This document shows positions 6,148 through 7,802 of a DNA stretch of 7,802 nt, in pieces. Made by a program: the position numbers and the translations under genes. The notes below the pieces were generated by a model. That model was not told the origin of the DNA, did not search any database, and saw nothing but the letters and a program-made list of their open reading frames with translations. This stretch comes from Actinomycetota bacterium (GTDB lineage: Bacteria > Actinomycetota > Thermoleophilia > Gaiellales > Gaiellaceae), in assembly GCA_013811645.1 (NCBI GenBank), contig JACCUU010000186.1:1-7802 (forward strand), read 5' to 3'. Positions within the stretch are counted from its first letter, which is position 1. Every line of letters starts with the position of its first letter.

Positions 6148-7175
6148 TCCGTTCCTCCCTCTGGTTCGTCGATTGTCGACTCCTGCTCACGGCGCCACTC
6201 GACCCGTATTCGGCGCCCCATCGTCTCGAGCACCTCGCTCGAGCCCTCCTGGAGGTTCTGCGAGAGCACCTGCAGATCGCCCCCTCGATCAAGCTTCACG
6301 TGGTACCTCGTGACCGGCCCCACGTACTGGACGTCGCTGACGACTCCCGGCTCGACGTGCCAACCCTGTCTCGGCTCACGGCCGTCCTCCACGAGGTTGA
6401 TCTTCTCGGGACGCACCGTGTAGCGCCGCCCGTTACCCTCGATCACGTTCGACACGCCCACGAAGCCGGCGATGAACTCGCTCTGCGGGTGCTCGTAGAC
6501 CTCCGCCGGCGGCCCGACCTGCTCGATCCGACCTTCGTTGAACACCGCAAGGCGGTCGGACATCGTCAGCGCCTCCTCTTGGTCATGGGTCACATAGACG
6601 AAGGTGATTCCCACCTCCCGCTGGATCGACTTGAGCTCGATCTGCATCTCCTGTCGGAGCTTCAGGTCGAGGGCGCCGAGCGGCTCGTCGAGCAGAAGCA
6701 CCTTCGGGCGGTTGACGATGGCACGCGCGAGGGCGACGCGCTGCCGTTGCCCGCCCGAGAGCTGAGCCGGCTTCCGGCTCCCGTAGCCGCCGAGGCGCAC
6801 CATCTCGAGTGCCGCCTGCGCACGCTGCCGACGCTCGCCCTTCTTCACCTTCTTGACCATCAGGCCGTACTCGACGTTGTCCTGGACGGTCATGTGTGGG
6901 AAGAGCGCGTAGTCCTGAAAGACCGTGTTCACCGGACGGTCGTACGGCGGGAGACTCGAGACGTCCTCGCCGGCGAGTTCGATCGTCCCTTCGTCCGGCG
7001 TCTCGAAGCCGGCGATCATCCGTAGCGTCGTCGTTTTACCGGAGCCCGACGGCCCGAGCATCGTGAAGAACTCGCCCGGCGCGATCTCGAGATCGATCGT
7101 GTCGACCGCGACGACGTCTCCGTAGCTCTTCCTCAGGCCGGCGACGCGAACGTCCGGCACGCCGTCATGCGGCAA
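6144..7175 (-). CDS. Polyamine-type ABC transporter ATP-binding protein (PotA-like)
   Basis: This cytoplasmic ATPase powers the importer. In the nucleotide-binding domain (about 8-240) all motifs are intact: Walker A GPSGSGKT (41-48), Q-loop Gln87 in [10 protein letters not shown], signature LSGGQRQR (139-146), Walker B VLLLDE (159-164) with D-loop GALD, and switch His197 in VTHDQ. The sequence after about 240 (SNVIEG, RPEKI, then beta-rich [12 protein letters not shown]) is a TOBE regulatory domain typical of this group. Length 343 is normal. The TTG at 7175 was chosen because GGAGG (7182-7186) lies 6 nt upstream; this start is inside the aminotransferase gene and overlaps its end by 11 nt. 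GTG at 7160 is the alternative and would give a protein 5 residues shorter starting MPDVRVAGL. The downstream binding-protein gene overlaps by ATGA, so translation is probably coupled. Confidence 0.96.
   Translation of the reverse strand: MPHDGVPDVRVAGLRKSYGDVVAVDTIDLEIAPGEFFTMLGPSGSGKTTTLRMIAGFETPDEGTIELAGEDVSSLPPYDRPVNTVFQDYALFPHMTVQDNVEYGLMVKKVKKGERRQRAQAALEMVRLGGYGSRKPAQLSGGQRQRVALARAIVNRPKVLLLDEPLGALDLKLRQEMQIELKSIQREVGITFVYVTHDQEEALTMSDRLAVFNEGRIEQVGPPAEVYEHPQSEFIAGFVGVSNVIEGNGRRYTVRPEKINLVEDGREPRQGWHVEPGVVSDVQYVGPVTRYHVKLDRGGDLQVLSQNLQEGSSEVLETMGRRIRVEWRREQESTIDEPEGGTE
6154..6159 (-). promoter_or_regulatory. Shine-Dalgarno sequence of the binding-protein gene
   Basis: On the minus strand GGGAGG is followed by AACGGA and the ATG at 6147. 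It lies inside the 3' end of the ATPase gene. It is the strongest ribosome-binding site in the operon portion seen here, fitting the need for more binding protein than other subunits. Confidence 0.75.
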
Positions 7176-7802
7176 GCGACTCCTCCAGGATCGCGAGACC
7201 CCCCTCGAGATCCTCCATGCCGATCGTGAGCGGCGGCAGGAGGCGAATCACGTTGCCGTAGAGCCCGCACGAGAGGAGGACGAGCCCCCGGTCGAACGCA
7301 CCCGAGACGACGGCCTGCGCGCGCTCGGGTGAGCGCTCCGCGAACTCGAAGGCGAGCATCGGGCCGAGACCCCGCACCTCCCCGATGTCGGAGTGGCGGT
7401 CGGCCAACTCGTCCAGCCGAGCACGCAGCGTTGCTCCGTGCTCGCGCGCGTCCGCCAGAAAACCTTCTTCGGAGACGATGTCGAGGACGGCGAGCGCGGC
7501 GGCGCACGACAGCGGGTTGCCGCCGAAGGTGCCTCCCAGACCACCCACGTGGACGGCATCCATGACCTCGGCGCGGCCGGTCACTGCGGCAAGCGGCAGG
7601 CCGCCTCCGATGGACTTGCCGGAAACAAGGAGGTCCGGCTCGACGCCGTCGTGGTGGTCGACCGCCCACATCTCCCCCGTGCGGCCGATCCCCGTCTGCA
7701 CCTCGTCGTCGACGTACAGGATCCCGTGCGAGCGGCAGAGCTCCTGGAGGCGGAGGAGGTATTCGCGCGGCATCGGGATGAACCCACCCTCGCCCTGCAC
7801 CG
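7165..7802 (-). CDS. gabT: Class III aminotransferase, probably 4-aminobutyrate aminotransferase, 3' part
   Basis: This PLP enzyme would transfer the amino group of GABA (or a related omega-amine) to 2-oxoglutarate, giving succinate semialdehyde and glutamate. Only the C-terminal 211 complete residues lie in the window, about half of a 420-450 residue protein. The opening VQGEGGF is internal sequence, so the GTG there is not a start. Visible marks are the cofactor-binding Asp in [12 protein letters not shown] (fragment 31-42), the Schiff-base Lys62 in [36 protein letters not shown] (86-102) and [14 protein letters not shown] (139-152). These segments match GabT better than the ornithine or acetylornithine enzymes, though other omega-transaminases such as a putrescine aminotransferase remain possible. 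The gene precedes the ATPase gene with an 11-nt overlap, so the transaminase and the polyamine-type importer appear to be one operon for uptake and breakdown of an amine. Confidence 0.87.
   Translation of the reverse strand, partial: VQGEGGFIPMPREYLLRLQELCRSHGILYVDDEVQTGIGRTGEMWAVDHHDGVEPDLLVSGKSIGGGLPLAAVTGRAEVMDAVHVGGLGGTFGGNPLSCAAALAVLDIVSEEGFLADAREHGATLRARLDELADRHSDIGEVRGLGPMLAFEFAERSPERAQAVVSGAFDRGLVLLSCGLYGNVIRLLPPLTIGMEDLEGGLAILEESLAA

Noticed and set aside
4813..6423. 536-codon open frame on the plus strand
   Set aside because: It lies antisense to the binding protein and parts of its neighbours, has Arg/Val/Leu-rich composition without domains, and is a typical high-GC shadow frame.
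1..7802. Phage, mobile element, toxin-antitoxin or defence system
   Set aside because: No integrase, transposase, nuclease or toxin motifs and no terminal repeats were found; the gene content is metabolic and transport-related.

Overview
The window looks like ordinary chromosomal DNA from a high-GC bacterium, most likely an actinobacterium. I infer this from the strong G/C preference at third codon positions, the actinobacterial-style lipoprotein signal, the acyl-CoA carboxylase type, and start codons placed directly behind TAnnnT -10 boxes, which suggests leaderless mRNAs. The transporter and PLP-enzyme sequences remind me of Thermoleophilia (Gaiellales/Solirubrobacterales), but that placement is from memory and uncertain. 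There are no mobile elements, RNA genes or CRISPR arrays, and no gene-free stretch over 300 bases.

Left part (1-3170), four separate units. The 5' half of an acyl-CoA carboxylase beta subunit gene runs off the left edge on the minus strand. Divergent from it is a short Cys/Met-metabolism PLP enzyme (794-1762). Convergent with that is an unrecognised 216-residue protein (minus, 1772-2422) with a duplicated N-terminal module, an internal membrane or signal segment and five exact 30-bp repeats. Divergent from that is msrA, methionine sulfoxide reductase (2511-3170). The carboxylase, PLP-enzyme and msrA genes each have a TAnnnT box 6-8 nt before the start codon and no Shine-Dalgarno sequence. The 216-residue gene has a clear Shine-Dalgarno sequence instead.

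Right part (3200-7802), one minus-strand operon read right to left: a GABA-type class III aminotransferase (3' half only), then ATPase, lipoprotein binding protein, first permease and second permease of a polyamine-type (spermidine/putrescine) ABC importer. Most junctions overlap: the ATPase TTG start lies inside the aminotransferase gene, and there are ATGA and TGATG overlaps further on. The exception is the binding protein/first permease junction, which carries a perfect 14-bp hairpin and where the permease probably starts at a non-standard CTG. The second permease is broken by a single-base frameshift at about 3570, either a sequencing error or a recent mutation. Together the operon would bring in a polyamine or GABA-like amine and transaminate it.

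The most unusual object is the 216-residue protein. The rest is recognisable metabolism and transport, with some notable details of starts and junctions.
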